Shown here: positions 55,468 to 64,000 of the stretch, one piece after another
How positions within the stretch are numbered: the stretch's first letter is position 1
Layout of the letters: each line of letters starts with the position of its first letter
Origin: Lactobacillus kimbladii
GTDB lineage: Bacteria > Bacillota > Bacilli > Lactobacillales > Lactobacillaceae
Direction of reading: 5' to 3'
NCBI RefSeq assembly: GCF_014323605.1
Contig: NZ_SCMB01000003.1
Coordinates: 186,001 to 250,000, forward strand
DNA length: 64,000 bases
Translations under genes and position numbers: made by a program
The notes under the pieces: generated by a model
Databases searched by the model: none
What the model was told of the DNA's origin: nothing
The model's input: the letters and a program-made list of their open reading frames with translations, nothing else

Positions 55468-56142
55468 TTATAGTTTTTTTTGACTTTTTTTAATTTCTGA
55501 TAAAATTGCATTTACCACTTGATCAACACTCATAGAAGTAGTGTCTATTTCAATAGCATCTTGGGCCTTTTTTAATGGTGAAATTTTTCGGTGTGAGTCC
55601 TTATAATCTCTTTCTGAAATGTCGTGCTCAATTTCTTCAAGAGACTGATTAGTTTTAATCCCTCTTTCTTTAAAATCTAGCATTCTTCTTTCAGCGCGAG
55701 AATGAACTGAAGCAACCAAAAATATCTTTACTGCAGCGTTGGGCAAAACCGTAGTTCCAATATCACGTCCATCCATCACAACGTCCATTTTGCCGGCCAT
55801 TTGCCTTTGCAGACTGACCATTTTTTCCCTGATTCCGGCTAATGCCGAAACTTGAGAAACATTGGCAGAAATATCAGGAGTACGTATTGCCTGAGTAATA
55901 TCTTTATTACCGGCATATATTTTTTGCTGACCATTTTTAAATTTAAATTCAATTTTTTCATGATCAATGGCAGTTAAAATACCTTTTTCATTGCCGTAAT
56001 CAATGTTATTTTCTCGTGCAATCCAAGTCGAAGCCCGATACATTGCCCCCGTATCAATATATGTAAAATTAAGCTTATGGGCGATAATTTTTGCTACAGT
56101 ACTTTTTCCAGCTGAAGCTGGACCATCAATTGCTATTTGCAT
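55468..56142 (-). CDS. cmk: Cytidylate kinase
   Basis: Enzyme of 224 residues that phosphorylates CMP and dCMP. The P-loop DGPASAGKSTVAKII is at 6-20, with YIDTGAMYRA (about 29-38), VVMDGRDIGTTVLP (about 120-133) and a basic LID region RAERRMLDF. The order cmk-rpsA-der is conserved. The ATG follows 40 bases after the LysM gene. Confidence 0.96.
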   Translation of the reverse strand: MQIAIDGPASAGKSTVAKIIAHKLNFTYIDTGAMYRASTWIARENNIDYGNEKGILTAIDHEKIEFKFKNGQQKIYAGNKDITQAIRTPDISANVSQVSALAGIREKMVSLQRQMAGKMDVVMDGRDIGTTVLPNAAVKIFLVASVHSRAERRMLDFKERGIKTNQSLEEIEHDISERDYKDSHRKISPLKKAQDAIEIDTTSMSVDQVVNAILSEIKKSQKKL

Positions 56143-56181
56143 TCCAATAAAAAAGGGACTTAAGTCCCTGTCCTTTCTAAA

Positions 56182-56673
56182 TTATCTAATTCGTAAAGTT
56201 TGTCCTGTATCCACCTGGCTATTGGGATCAAGTTGATTCAACTCTGCCAATTGGCCAACTGAAATGTTAAAATGGCGGGCAATACTAGTTAAGGAATCCC
56301 CTTCTTGTACGACATATTGTTTAATCACAACATGTTTCTTTTTAGGCTTTTTTGGAGTTTTTTTAGATGATTTTGTCTTTGGTTTAGCCTTGGCTTTGGT
56401 TTCTTTACTTTTTACAGGCTGAACCGTAGCCTTTTTATTAGTATCTTTTTTCTTAGTATTTTCTTTTCTGGCAGCTTTACGTACTTCAACTGCTTTTTCA
56501 TTTGAACTATTGTTTGATGCCAAATTATGAACCACAGGAACAAGACCGATAAGAATAACTACAATCAGAATTATCAAAGCAATCCAGCCTTTTGATACGG
56601 AAGAATAAGTTTCTACTCTCGGCTTTTTTGGACGCTTATAATGCTGATATGGTTCTTTTGAGTTATTATTCAT
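56182..56673 (-). CDS. LysM-domain membrane-anchored protein
   Basis: Protein of 163 residues: basic N-terminal tail, one membrane helix (about 30-52), a Lys/Thr/Pro-rich linker (about 60-110), and a C-terminal LysM domain (about 117-162; VVQEGDSLTSIARHFNI then LAELNQLDPNSQVDTG) that binds peptidoglycan. I choose the ATG giving MNNNSKEP, with AAGGAGG seven bases before; 16 further codons upstream are open but lack a site. An anchored wall-binding protein with unknown partner, located in a conserved spot next to cmk. Confidence 0.85.
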   Translation of the reverse strand: MNNNSKEPYQHYKRPKKPRVETYSSVSKGWIALIILIVVILIGLVPVVHNLASNNSSNEKAVEVRKAARKENTKKKDTNKKATVQPVKSKETKAKAKPKTKSSKKTPKKPKKKHVVIKQYVVQEGDSLTSIARHFNISVGQLAELNQLDPNSQVDTGQTLRIR

Positions 56674-56777
56674 CTGAAAAACCTCCTTACCTAACCTGTT
56701 TAATTTTAGCATATTTAACATTTAAGTGGACAAAAAAATCGGTCATTTACTAGACCGATTTACAATATTTTTAAGAT

Positions 56778-57461
56778 TTAATTTCTAAGATTAAAATTTT
56801 TCCTTACAAAAGGTTTGAAAGTTCTCAGAACAGTTTCAAATAATAAATAAACTACGACACCGTTGATTGTTCCTTTTAACAAGTTAAATGGAACTATAAT
56901 GCCAAAAATATATGCACTCATTGATGGAATGTGTAGCAGCTTACCCAAGTAAACCTTTTCAGTAAAAGAAAGCAAACCAGAATATCCATGTATTGTCGGC
57001 AAATTAGGCACAGTGGTAACCGCATAAAAAGGCGTTAAAACCAACGCATTCAGTACAGAAAGTACAAATGCCATAGCTATAATACCGAGAACAATCCCTA
57101 AAATTGGTTTTAAATATTTTTTAGAAAAATTCTTTTCGTCTTTGCTAATATTTTTTGTTAAATAATAAAATGGCAAAGCAAAAGATATTGATGCCAGAAA
57201 AGCCGCAGACTGACCCACTAAACTTGGCAAAGCAAAGCCTTTGTATATTAAATTGATCAGCATTCTGACAAAAGCGATAAAGATACCAGGTCCGGGCCCG
57301 AATAAAAATGTCCCAATTGTAATTACTACATCCGAGAAGTCAAATTTTAGAAAACTAGTTATTGGCAATGGTATCTCCAAAAGCATTAATACATAGGCAA
57401 TTGTACCAATTAAAGTATAAGCCAAAATATTAACTAAATTATTTCTGCTTTTTTTTTGCAA
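56778..57461 (-). CDS. ribU: Riboflavin ECF transporter S component RibU, TTG start
   Basis: Membrane protein of 227 residues with six hydrophobic helices, the substrate-binding component of the energy-coupling factor transporter for riboflavin. FKFDFSDVVITIGTFLFGPGPG (here split: FKFDFSDVVITIG, then FLFGPGPG) is the RibU signature near the second helix. The FMN riboswitch directly upstream confirms the substrate. I choose the TTG start (MQKKSRNN) eight bases after GGAGGT; no ATG is nearby, and the longer frame would run through the terminator hairpin. It needs the shared EcfAA'T module from elsewhere. Confidence 0.93.
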   Translation of the reverse strand: MQKKSRNNLVNILAYTLIGTIAYVLMLLEIPLPITSFLKFDFSDVVITIGTFLFGPGPGIFIAFVRMLINLIYKGFALPSLVGQSAAFLASISFALPFYYLTKNISKDEKNFSKKYLKPILGIVLGIIAMAFVLSVLNALVLTPFYAVTTVPNLPTIHGYSGLLSFTEKVYLGKLLHIPSMSAYIFGIIVPFNLLKGTINGVVVYLLFETVLRTFKPFVRKNFNLRN

Positions 57462-57473
57462 AATTCTTACCTC

Positions 57474-57513
57474 CAAAAAAACTCGGTCTGTTGCTTCTAG
57501 CAACAGACCGAGT
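57474..57513 (-). terminator. Regulatory terminator of the ribU riboswitch
   Basis: A perfect 14-bp stem (57481-57494 with 57500-57513) with five-base loop, then a T run on the - strand, sits between the aptamer and the ribU ribosome binding site. FMN binding should favour it and stop transcription. Confidence 0.88.
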
Positions 57514-57547
57514 AAAAGTAAGCTTAAGATCTTGGCTTTTAGTTTAG

Positions 57548-57660
57548 TCTGTCTTCTTTCATCTAGACTCTAACTATCGGTATCTCAATAGATTCCACCA
57601 CTTGCGTGGGTCGTGGACTTACACCACCGGTCGGGACTTTCACCCTGCCATGAAGACAAC
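57548..57660 (-). promoter_or_regulatory. FMN riboswitch (RFN element) controlling ribU
   Basis: The - strand reads GGCAGGGTGAAAGTCCCGAC then CGGTGGTGTAAGTCCACGAC, with the closing GAGTCTAGATGAAAGAAGAC, all conserved RFN blocks. P1 forms between GTCTTC and GAAGAC at the two ends. A rho-independent terminator 34 bases further is the expression platform. When FMN is high ribU is switched off. Confidence 0.95.
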
Positions 57661-57684
57661 AAACTTATTTATCAAATTTCACAT

Positions 57685-57716
57685 ACTATACTAATCTACG
57701 TTTTTTAATCTGTCAA
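57685..57716 (-). promoter_or_regulatory. Promoter of the ribU transcript
   Basis: On the - strand a perfect TTGACA (57711-57716) is followed after 17 bases by TAGTAT (57688-57693), or slightly later by TATAGT. The -35 overlaps the last codons of rluB. Confidence 0.65.
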
Positions 57717-58410
57717 CTTCTTCATGAGACAATTCTCGGTATGTTCCTGAAATAAGAGAATCAAGTGTAAGAAAAGCGTATTTCTCGCGTGCTAATTTCT
57801 CCACCTGGTGGTGAACTGCCTTGAACATTCTTTTTACTTGATGATATTGACCTTCATGAATTGTCAATTGCACTATTTGATTGTCCTTTTTACGATCAGT
57901 CCTAATAACCTTAACTTTTGCAGGAGCACAGCGATGTCGATCAATTTTGACTCCATGCTTCAGCTGACTGATTTCATCTAGGGTAAGGATTCCAGAAATC
58001 TTGGCAACATAAACCTTGGCTACATTGTTTCGCGGATGCATCAATAAATTGGCCAGTTCACCATCATTAGTCATTAAAAGTAATCCAGAAGTATCATAGT
58101 CTAGTCTGCCGATTGGATATAGTCGATAAGGCAAATCTTTAAAATAATCGACAACTGTTTTTCTCCCCTTATCATCATTTGCAGTTGAGACCACTCCTCT
58201 AGGCTTGTAAAAGAGATAAGTATGCAAACTTTCTCTTTCAATGGGCTCACCATCAACCGTAATATTACTAAAAGTATCCACTTTAGTACCCAGTTTAGTT
58301 ACTACATTGCCATCAACAGTGACTCGACCTTCAGAAATCATTTTTTCAGCCTTGCGCCGTGAGGCAATTCCTGCCTCAGCAATTACCTTTTGCAACCGTT
58401 CTAAAACCAT
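57691..58410 (-). CDS. rluB: RluB-type 23S rRNA pseudouridine synthase
   Basis: RsuA-family enzyme of 239 residues. An N-terminal S4 domain (about 3-60; LQKVIAEAGIASRRKAEKMI) precedes the catalytic domain with YPIGRLDYDTSGLLLMTND, where Asp in GRLD-x-DTSG is the nucleophile, and HEGQYHQVKRMF. Scp genes precede it with a one-base overlap of start and stop, the scpA-scpB-rluB block of Firmicutes. Confidence 0.95.
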   Translation of the reverse strand: MVLERLQKVIAEAGIASRRKAEKMISEGRVTVDGNVVTKLGTKVDTFSNITVDGEPIERESLHTYLFYKPRGVVSTANDDKGRKTVVDYFKDLPYRLYPIGRLDYDTSGLLLMTNDGELANLLMHPRNNVAKVYVAKISGILTLDEISQLKHGVKIDRHRCAPAKVKVIRTDRKKDNQIVQLTIHEGQYHQVKRMFKAVHHQVEKLAREKYAFLTLDSLISGTYRELSHEEVDRLKNVD

Positions 58411-59018
58411 TATTTTGCTCCTTTTTGAGTTTTTGCAATATTTTTATCAGCTTGTCCTTTAGCTGCAAACAAATCTATTTCACCTTCACTATTAATGCTA
58501 TCATCTTCGAAATCTTCTATTAATGGTAAATCAGCCAGACTTTGGTACCCAAAGTATTGCAAAAAATACTCACTTGTTACATATAAATTAGGATGACCCG
58601 GCGCATCTTTTTTTCCATTAATTTTAACTAATCCACGCCAGATTAAAGTTTGCAGAGCCCCAGACGAATTTACGCCTCTGATGTCATCTATTTCTACACG
58701 TGTAATTGGTTGCCGATATGCAATAATAGATAGTATTTCCAATGCCGATTGACTTAAGCTCTTTGATAAATCTTTTTGAAAAAAATTTTCGATTGTTTTA
58801 CTAACTTCTGGTCTAGTTGTCAATTTGTAAACATCATTGAGATGCTGGATTTGTAACCCTGAATCAGGATTTTTTTGTAATTTTTCTCGTAAATTTTTGC
58901 TTATTTCTCGCAATGCAGGTTTGCCAACCTGCAAAAGTTCGCATAAGTTGCTGCTTTCAATGCCATTATCGCCGGCAACATATAATAGCGCTTCTAACTG
59001 CGCCATTTTACTTATCAT
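58410..59018 (-). CDS. scpB: Segregation and condensation protein B
   Basis: ScpB of 202 residues, a dimer of winged-helix domains that joins ScpA and Smc in condensin. [20 protein letters not shown] at the start and [19 protein letters not shown] followed by DIRGV are the family signatures. The start is set at the ATG giving MISKMAQ; an ATG three codons before and one four codons after are alternatives. It overlaps scpA by eleven bases. Confidence 0.95.
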   Translation of the reverse strand: MISKMAQLEALLYVAGDNGIESSNLCELLQVGKPALREISKNLREKLQKNPDSGLQIQHLNDVYKLTTRPEVSKTIENFFQKDLSKSLSQSALEILSIIAYRQPITRVEIDDIRGVNSSGALQTLIWRGLVKINGKKDAPGHPNLYVTSEYFLQYFGYQSLADLPLIEDFEDDSINSEGEIDLFAAKGQADKNIAKTQKGAK

Positions 59019-59745
59019 TACTACCAACTCTTTCCAAGTTCAGGTCACCAAACATCCTCTTTTGTTTTACCCGAATTTCCTGTTTTTTACAAAGTTCAAG
59101 CAGTGCAAGGAACAAACCAATAACATCAGATAAAGTTTTCATTTTTTGACAACAGGCAAAAAAACTTAACTGCTTGTTTCGTGTCAATTCCTCTTGCAAG
59201 AAAGTACTCATTTCTTTGACGGAAGTTTCCTTTACTTCAACTGAAACAATATCAGGCTGTCTGATTTTCAGTCTTTGTAAAATAATAATAAAAGTATTAG
59301 CTAATTCAGTAGAAGTAATTTGTCCTTTTGGCAAAGGCTGAATTTTTTTGCTTTCTGGTGCACTTTCCTCTTTAGCAGCAGTGATTGGGACTTCCTCATT
59401 GCGCTTTTTGAAGTATGCTGAAACTTTTTTAAAAACCGAGTAAGTAATAAGCTGCTGTACCAATTCATCTCTTGGATCCTCTTGTTCATCATTTTCTTCA
59501 GTAAAATCATTTTGCGGAAGAAGAGATTGAGACTTAATTCGCAAAAGCATCGATGACATAACAAAATATTCTCCTGCAATTTTTAAATTAAGTTTTTGCA
59601 TTTGGTGCAAATAAGCTAGATATTGGCTTGTAATTTGAGCTATTGGAATGTCATAAATGTCAATTTTTTGCACTTTTATTAAATGTAACAGCAGATCCAA
59701 AGGACCTTCAAAGTTAGGCAGTTCAAGGGTAAGATTATCACTCAT
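59008..59745 (-). CDS. scpA: Segregation and condensation protein A
   Basis: ScpA kleisin of 245 residues that bridges Smc heads. The N-terminal [12 protein letters not shown] (12-23) and [19 protein letters not shown] are signatures; an acidic linker (about 80-100) and a C-terminal winged helix follow. It overlaps both scpB and ribT and is part of the ribT-scpA-scpB-rluB unit. Condensin is needed for chromosome segregation, fitting the terminus-adjacent gene set. Confidence 0.95.
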   Translation of the reverse strand: MSDNLTLELPNFEGPLDLLLHLIKVQKIDIYDIPIAQITSQYLAYLHQMQKLNLKIAGEYFVMSSMLLRIKSQSLLPQNDFTEENDEQEDPRDELVQQLITYSVFKKVSAYFKKRNEEVPITAAKEESAPESKKIQPLPKGQITSTELANTFIIILQRLKIRQPDIVSVEVKETSVKEMSTFLQEELTRNKQLSFFACCQKMKTLSDVIGLFLALLELCKKQEIRVKQKRMFGDLNLERVGSNDK

Positions 59746-60101
59746 TTTTCTATATCCTTTTTTAGATACTTAATTAAATAAATATATTCAGGAACAGCCG
59801 TAATAACTTTGCTGGGATTATTTTGTGCCAACTCTTGAACTGCTTTAGCTTCGTACTTAGCTTTACGATAATCAGGAGCAAAAGAAATATAACGAATGAT
59901 TACAAAATGTTTACTTGATTGTGTACCTACCACCCCTATAAAATTAGGAGCCTTTGAACGATAGAGATATAAGCAAAACTCGGCACTACTTTTATTTAAT
60001 TGAATTTCATCCTTGAGATTAGCCAGATTTTTAAAATCAGAGAGATAAGATAATAAGCCCATAGCTACCTTTTCCTTATCATTTTTACATTCAATTAGCA
60101 T
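59742..60101 (-). CDS. ribT: RibT-like GNAT-fold protein
   Basis: Protein of 119 residues resembling RibT, a small GNAT-type protein named for its place in the Bacillus riboflavin operon next to scpA. Here the riboflavin biosynthetic genes are absent but the ribT-scpA linkage remains. VVGTQSSKHFVIIRYISFAP is the central beta region, followed by YRKAKYEAKAVQELA. Its acceptor is unknown. It is coupled to scpA by a four-base overlap. Confidence 0.78.
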   Translation of the reverse strand: MLIECKNDKEKVAMGLLSYLSDFKNLANLKDEIQLNKSSAEFCLYLYRSKAPNFIGVVGTQSSKHFVIIRYISFAPDYRKAKYEAKAVQELAQNNPSKVITAVPEYIYLIKYLKKDIEK

Positions 60102-60110
60102 TTAATCACC

Positions 60111-61019
60111 TTATGTTCGAGGATGCGTTTTTTCATAAACTTGTAAAATATGTTTCTGGGACAAATTTGTATAAATTTGAGTTGTACTAATATCTGAATG
60201 TCCCAAAATTTCTTGGACAACACGTAAATCTGCCCCATTTTCCAATAAATGTGTTGCAAAAGTATGTCTTAAAGTATGTGGAGTAACATTTTTTTGAATA
60301 CCAGCCATTTTACAATAATGCTTAATAATTTGCCAAACGGCTTGTCTTGTTAAAGAGCCTCCCCTGCTATTAAGAAAAATAAAATCAGTGTTTTTGCCAA
60401 TTTTTAATATTAATGGATCACGAACTTTTTCCTTATAGCTGTCTATCCAACTTAAAGCTACTTCGCTAATTGGAATTAATCGCTCTTTTGATCCCTTGCC
60501 AAAAACTTTGACCAGTTTCAGTTCTTCATGCAAATCAGTAAACTTGAGATTAATTAATTCGCTTACTCTAATCCCAGTTGCATACAAAGTTTCAAGTAAG
60601 GCTCTATCACGCAAACCCAATTGCTTTTTAGTATCAGGTTGTTCAAGCAAATTATTAACTTCATTAACTGTCAAAGCGACTGGCAAAGTACGACGCTTTT
60701 TAGGTGAATCTATTTCAAGCATTGGATTGAGCTTTTGAATATTCTGTCTTACCAGCCACTGGTAGAACTTACGCAAACTAGTAATTAAGCGGCTAATAGA
60801 ACTTGTGGCCTTTTTTTGATCGCGTTGTTCTGCCAAAAAAGCATCGATGTCAACAGCTTGAGTAGGCCAGGAAGTTAAATTTTCCTTTTGTAGAAAACTT
60901 ATAAATGAAGTTAGATCCTGTCTGTATGCTGTAATTGTGTTATTACTCAGGCCACGTTCAACCTGACTATATCTTAAATAATCTTCAACTTGTTCTGATA
61001 AATTAGTCATTTTGGGCAT
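60111..61019 (-). CDS. xerD: Tyrosine recombinase XerD
   Basis: Recombinase of 302 residues, partner of XerC at dif and loader of Smc release in Bacillus. LSEQVEDYLRYSQVERGLSN begins it; catalytic residues lie in YATGIRVSELIN (Arg), GKGSKERLIP (Lys), HTLRHTFATHLLENGADLR (His-x-x-Arg) and LGHSDISTTQIYTNL (His, Tyr). Location before ribT-scpAB is the conserved XerD position. It overlaps cvfB by 17 bases. Confidence 0.94.
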   Translation of the reverse strand: MPKMTNLSEQVEDYLRYSQVERGLSNNTITAYRQDLTSFISFLQKENLTSWPTQAVDIDAFLAEQRDQKKATSSISRLITSLRKFYQWLVRQNIQKLNPMLEIDSPKKRRTLPVALTVNEVNNLLEQPDTKKQLGLRDRALLETLYATGIRVSELINLKFTDLHEELKLVKVFGKGSKERLIPISEVALSWIDSYKEKVRDPLILKIGKNTDFIFLNSRGGSLTRQAVWQIIKHYCKMAGIQKNVTPHTLRHTFATHLLENGADLRVVQEILGHSDISTTQIYTNLSQKHILQVYEKTHPRT

Positions 61020-61890
61020 CTTCTGGATCTTTTAATAATGAGATGGAACCAGCATCTTTGTCTTCTTTTATGTATTTAGCTTTAAGTAAGTGTCCTAAAG
61101 CTCTCTTAAAGGCCGATTTGGAGATACCAAAATAATTTTTAATCTCCTGTGCGTCAGATTTATCGTAAAAAGGCAAAGTCTTATCTTTCTTCCTGCGCAA
61201 ACTCATTAAAATCATTTGTGCATCATCATCAATTTCTTCAAAAGCTCGTGGCAGAGTACTCAAATTCAAGCGACCATATTGGCTGATACCAATCACCCTG
61301 CCTCTGAATTGCTCCCCCAAACGCAAGGGACGTGCCATTTGTGATGAATGAACGAAACCTAAATAATACTCTTTGGTGATTATAAATGCACCTACTTCAC
61401 GGGCAGAATATACAGTACCAAAAATATCTTTATTCTTCATATCACTAGGAAAATGAGCTGCCAACTGTTCAAAAATATTCTCATCCGCCAGTTTTGCCCA
61501 AATACGATTTTTTTCATCTGTTTCAAGATGAACCAAAAGCTGATCTTCAGGTTGGGGCCAACGCTCTTTGTCATAAGGCAAGTCGTCCATTGAAATTACA
61601 ACATCTTTATCTGGCAAGCCAATATCGACAAAAACACCTAAATTATATTTTACTTCGGTAACTTTGCTCCAGCCATATTGGTCTTTTTGAGCAAAAGGTA
61701 AAAACTGCGTCATTTCACGATTATGCTGCTTATCATCGTATAAAAATCCCTTGATTTGATCTCCGAGCTGTGGCTTTTCTTCCTGTGTTATTTCTTTTCT
61801 TTTAAGTTCATAAGTAATGCCGTCGATTTGAACAAAAAAAGATTCTTCGTTTTGGTCTATTATTTTTCCAGTTGCAATTGTGCCAAGCAT
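61003..61890 (-). CDS. cvfB: CvfB-type S1 RNA-binding protein
   Basis: Protein of 295 residues of the YitL/CvfB family: three S1-like domains (about 1-55, 65-140, 150-215) and a C-terminal winged helix (about 230-285; YFGISKSAFKRALGHLLKA). CvfB of Staphylococcus is an RNA-binding regulator of virulence and protease genes; the role here is unproven. It overlaps the start of xerD by 17 bases, so both are likely in one transcript. Confidence 0.88.
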   Translation of the reverse strand: MLGTIATGKIIDQNEESFFVQIDGITYELKRKEITQEEKPQLGDQIKGFLYDDKQHNREMTQFLPFAQKDQYGWSKVTEVKYNLGVFVDIGLPDKDVVISMDDLPYDKERWPQPEDQLLVHLETDEKNRIWAKLADENIFEQLAAHFPSDMKNKDIFGTVYSAREVGAFIITKEYYLGFVHSSQMARPLRLGEQFRGRVIGISQYGRLNLSTLPRAFEEIDDDAQMILMSLRRKKDKTLPFYDKSDAQEIKNYFGISKSAFKRALGHLLKAKYIKEDKDAGSISLLKDPEDAQND

Positions 61891-62004
61891 GATTTTTCTC
61901 CTACATCTAGAATGGGATCTGATAACAAGTATATCATTTTAAAGGAACAAATTGACATTAGTCAATCTAAATTTACCATTCGTTTGCCTAAATTTTAAAA
62001 CAAA

Positions 62005-62037
62005 CAAAAATAGCCAGTAACAATCACTGGCTATTTT
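62005..62037 (-). terminator. Terminator of pyk
   Basis: The 12-bp stem AAAATAGCCAGT/ACTGGCTATTTT with loop AACAAT(C) is flanked by A/T runs; it ends the pfkA-pyk transcript. Confidence 0.85.
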
Positions 62038-62052
62038 GATTCTTGCTTTTAA

Positions 62053-63822
62053 TTAAAGATTTGAAACTTCGCCTTGATAAATAGCACCACGACGAGCATC
62101 AACAGTAATAGTAATACCGCTGCCAATCTTTTCTGTTGCATCAGTAACTCCAACTACAACCGGAATTCCTAATGACAAACCAACAACAGCAGCGTGTGAA
62201 GTCAAACCTGATGCTTCCACAACTAACCCTGATGCCTTCTTAATTGCAGGCATGTAATCAGGATCAGTGGTTCTGGCAACCATGATATCTCCCTCTTTAA
62301 CCTTGCTAATAGCTTCTTCAGCACTGTTAACAACAACTGTTTTACCAACAACAGATCCATTACCAACGCCAAGTCCCTGAGCTAGCTTGCTGCCGATAAT
62401 CTGTAGTTTCATCAAATTGGTTGTACCTGAGTCACCAACAGGAACACCAGCAACAATGATTACTAAATCACCATCTTGAACATAACCTTGTTCTTTAGCA
62501 ACTTTAGCTGCTACTTCGAACATGTCATCAGTAGAAGCAGGTTTTTCAGTAAGCAAAGGTTGAACACCCCAAGAAATGCCAAGTGAGTGTTGGATCTTCT
62601 CGTCAAAAGTTAAAGCTAAAATGTTAGCATTTGGACGGTACTTGGAAATCATTCTTGCAGTATAACCGGAATTAGTTGCAGTAATAATGGTTTTAACGCC
62701 TAATTCTTGAGCTGTCCGTACAACAGATTCGCCAATAGCTTCAGTAACATTCGAGCCCTTATATTCTTCAAATCTTTGAAGAGCTAGAGTATTACGCTTA
62801 AGAAGTTCTTGTTCAGTTCTTTCATCAATTTCTGCCATAGCAGAAACAGCTTTAACTGGGTACAAACCATTAGCTGATTCACCAGAAAGCATAGTCGCAT
62901 CAGTACCATCGAGAACGGCATTAGCAACATCGGAAACCTCAGCACGAGTTGGACGAGGATTTTCTTGCATTGAGTCAAGCATTTGAGTAGCAGTAATGAC
63001 AGGCTTACCAAGTGCGTTTGCCCTCTTGATTAAATCTTTTTGAACAAATGGCACATCAATAAACGGAATTTCAACACCCATGTCACCACGGGCAACCATT
63101 AAACCATCTGAAACTTGTAAGATTTCATCTGCATTATCAATACCTTCTTGTGATTCAATCTTAGGATAAATCTTAACATAATCACAGCCAGCATCTTCAC
63201 AAAGCTTACGAATATCAAGAATGTCTTGCGCCTTACGTGCAAACGAAGCAAAGATAAAGTTAATGCCATGAGCTAAACCAAACTTGATGTCATCAGTGTC
63301 TTTTTCAGTAATTCCTGGGAGGCGAATTTCGACGCCAGGTGCATTAACACCCTTCTTAGAACCGATAACACCCGTATTTTGAGCTTCACAAACTAATTCT
63401 TTCTTTTCTTCGTCTTTTTCTTTAATTAATAAGTCAACTAAACCATCATCAATTAAAACGTGACCACCAACGTGAGTATCACCATAAAGACCTTCGTAAG
63501 TAACGTGAATCATGTCCTTGTTACCAGGCTTAGAATCATCCATCGACACACGAATTTGGTCTCCAGTATTAATGGTAAACTTGCCACCTTCTTGATCAGT
63601 GGTTCTAATCTCAGCACCTTTGGTATCCAATGCAATACCAAGTACTAAGCCAGTTTCTTTTTCAACTTGACGAACCATTTTCATTCGTGAAAGATGCTCA
63701 GCATGGTCACCATGTGAAAAGTTGAAACGAAATACATTTACGCCTGACTTAGCCAAAGCTGTAATAGTTTCAATATCATTTGAAGCTGGCCCTAAGGTAC
63801 TAACAATTTTAGTTTTCTTCAT
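62053..63822 (-). CDS. pyk: Pyruvate kinase with C-terminal PEP-utiliser-like domain
   Basis: Glycolytic enzyme of 589 residues converting phosphoenolpyruvate to pyruvate. MKKTKIVSTLGPASND at the start, FRFNFSHGDH, KIESQEGIDNADEIL (catalytic Lys), MVARGDMGVEIP and TATQMLDSM identify it. The last 110 residues are the extra domain with GLVVEASGLTSHAAVVG that is common in Firmicute pyruvate kinases. Codon use is richer in preferred codons than its neighbours, as expected for an abundant enzyme. It follows pfkA by 29 bases. Confidence 0.98.
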   Translation of the reverse strand: MKKTKIVSTLGPASNDIETITALAKSGVNVFRFNFSHGDHAEHLSRMKMVRQVEKETGLVLGIALDTKGAEIRTTDQEGGKFTINTGDQIRVSMDDSKPGNKDMIHVTYEGLYGDTHVGGHVLIDDGLVDLLIKEKDEEKKELVCEAQNTGVIGSKKGVNAPGVEIRLPGITEKDTDDIKFGLAHGINFIFASFARKAQDILDIRKLCEDAGCDYVKIYPKIESQEGIDNADEILQVSDGLMVARGDMGVEIPFIDVPFVQKDLIKRANALGKPVITATQMLDSMQENPRPTRAEVSDVANAVLDGTDATMLSGESANGLYPVKAVSAMAEIDERTEQELLKRNTLALQRFEEYKGSNVTEAIGESVVRTAQELGVKTIITATNSGYTARMISKYRPNANILALTFDEKIQHSLGISWGVQPLLTEKPASTDDMFEVAAKVAKEQGYVQDGDLVIIVAGVPVGDSGTTNLMKLQIIGSKLAQGLGVGNGSVVGKTVVVNSAEEAISKVKEGDIMVARTTDPDYMPAIKKASGLVVEASGLTSHAAVVGLSLGIPVVVGVTDATEKIGSGITITVDARRGAIYQGEVSNL

Positions 63823-63851
63823 TATTTAAAAATCTCCCCAAAATCGACTAA

Positions 63852-64000
63852 TTATTTAGTCATTTCTTCATTAATATCAATTAACGATTCTTCACTGGCA
63901 TGCTTTTCATCAAAAAGATCAAGAATATCATGGGTTTCTAATTGTCCATTCTCCATGCCGACAGCTAAACCGCCTTTACCGTCAAGAAGTAACTTAACCG
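63852..64000 (-). CDS. pfkA: 6-phosphofructokinase, C-terminal end (5' part outside window)
   Basis: The last 48 codons of PfkA, ending EEMTK-stop; the rest lies beyond the window. GKGGLAVGMENGQL and then HDILDLFDEKHA are typical of the C-terminus of bacterial PfkA, and the pfkA-pyk order is standard in lactobacilli. It catalyses the committed step of glycolysis. Confidence 0.9.
   Translation of the reverse strand, partial: VKLLLDGKGGLAVGMENGQLETHDILDLFDEKHASEESLIDINEEMTK

Noticed and set aside
1-64000. CRISPR arrays, prophage, insertion sequences, restriction or toxin-antitoxin systems
   Set aside because: I looked for direct repeats, transposase or phage motifs and paired small genes and found none; the lone Xre regulator has no partner toxin.

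Overview
This is a stretch of an AT-rich Firmicute chromosome, very probably a low-GC Lactobacillus of the L. delbrueckii group. Support for this comes from the gene blocks asnS-dnaD-nth, pbp1A-recU divergent from ypsA-gpsB-rnpB, trmFO-xerC-hslVU, xerD-ribT-scpAB-rluB, a ypmB/tseB-like gene, XerS-type recombinase and EbsA-like protein, and from strong AGGAGG ribosome binding sites. Almost everything is housekeeping. I see no rRNA, tRNA, CRISPR array, prophage or insertion sequence.

Layout. From 1 to 26.6 kb nearly all genes lie on the + strand: addA (cut by the window edge), dinG, a tseB-like gene, asnS, dnaD, nth; then recU-pbp1A on the - strand; then ypsA, gpsB, the RNase P RNA, an rRNA methyltransferase, a phosphoesterase, ebsA, fhs, lspA, rluD, a carA/carB-like pair, rqcH (-), a MarR regulator, a DegV protein and a NUDIX protein. 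From 26.6 to 29.4 kb there is a XerS-type recombinase, a 1.3-kb very AT-rich gene-poor stretch and an Xre regulator. From 29.4 kb to the end nearly all genes lie on the - strand: ppaC, a LysR regulator, parC-parE, an epimerase-like gene, hslU-hslV-xerC-trmFO-topA-dprA-rnhB-rbgA-yozE-degV, cca, a TPR gene, hup, der, rpsA, cmk, a LysM gene, ribU under an FMN riboswitch, rluB-scpB-scpA-ribT-xerD-cvfB, pyk and the end of pfkA. plsY, a hemolysin III gene and a yitT gene are the + strand exceptions.

The most important reading is that the two gene-orientation fields converge at about 27-29 kb, and that the gene-poor stretch contains a 28-bp site (28376-28403) matching the Bacillus-type dif sequence at 24 of 28 positions as I remember it. 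The window therefore spans the replication terminus and chromosome-dimer resolution site. It carries three tyrosine recombinases (XerS-type beside dif, XerC, XerD) and the decatenase topoisomerase IV (parC-parE) a few kilobases away.

The second notable result is the carA/carB pair at 18.2-22.4 kb. Both frames are full length and intact, yet CarA has lost its catalytic Cys and His, and CarB has lost the metal-binding Glu/Asn pair and the glycine-rich ATP loop in both synthetase halves. They look like retained pseudoenzymes rather than a working carbamoyl-phosphate synthetase. Smaller points are an endonuclease III without its iron-sulfur cluster cysteines, a glycine at the usual acidic quinolone position of ParC, and a XerS-type recombinase with Gln in place of an active-site His.
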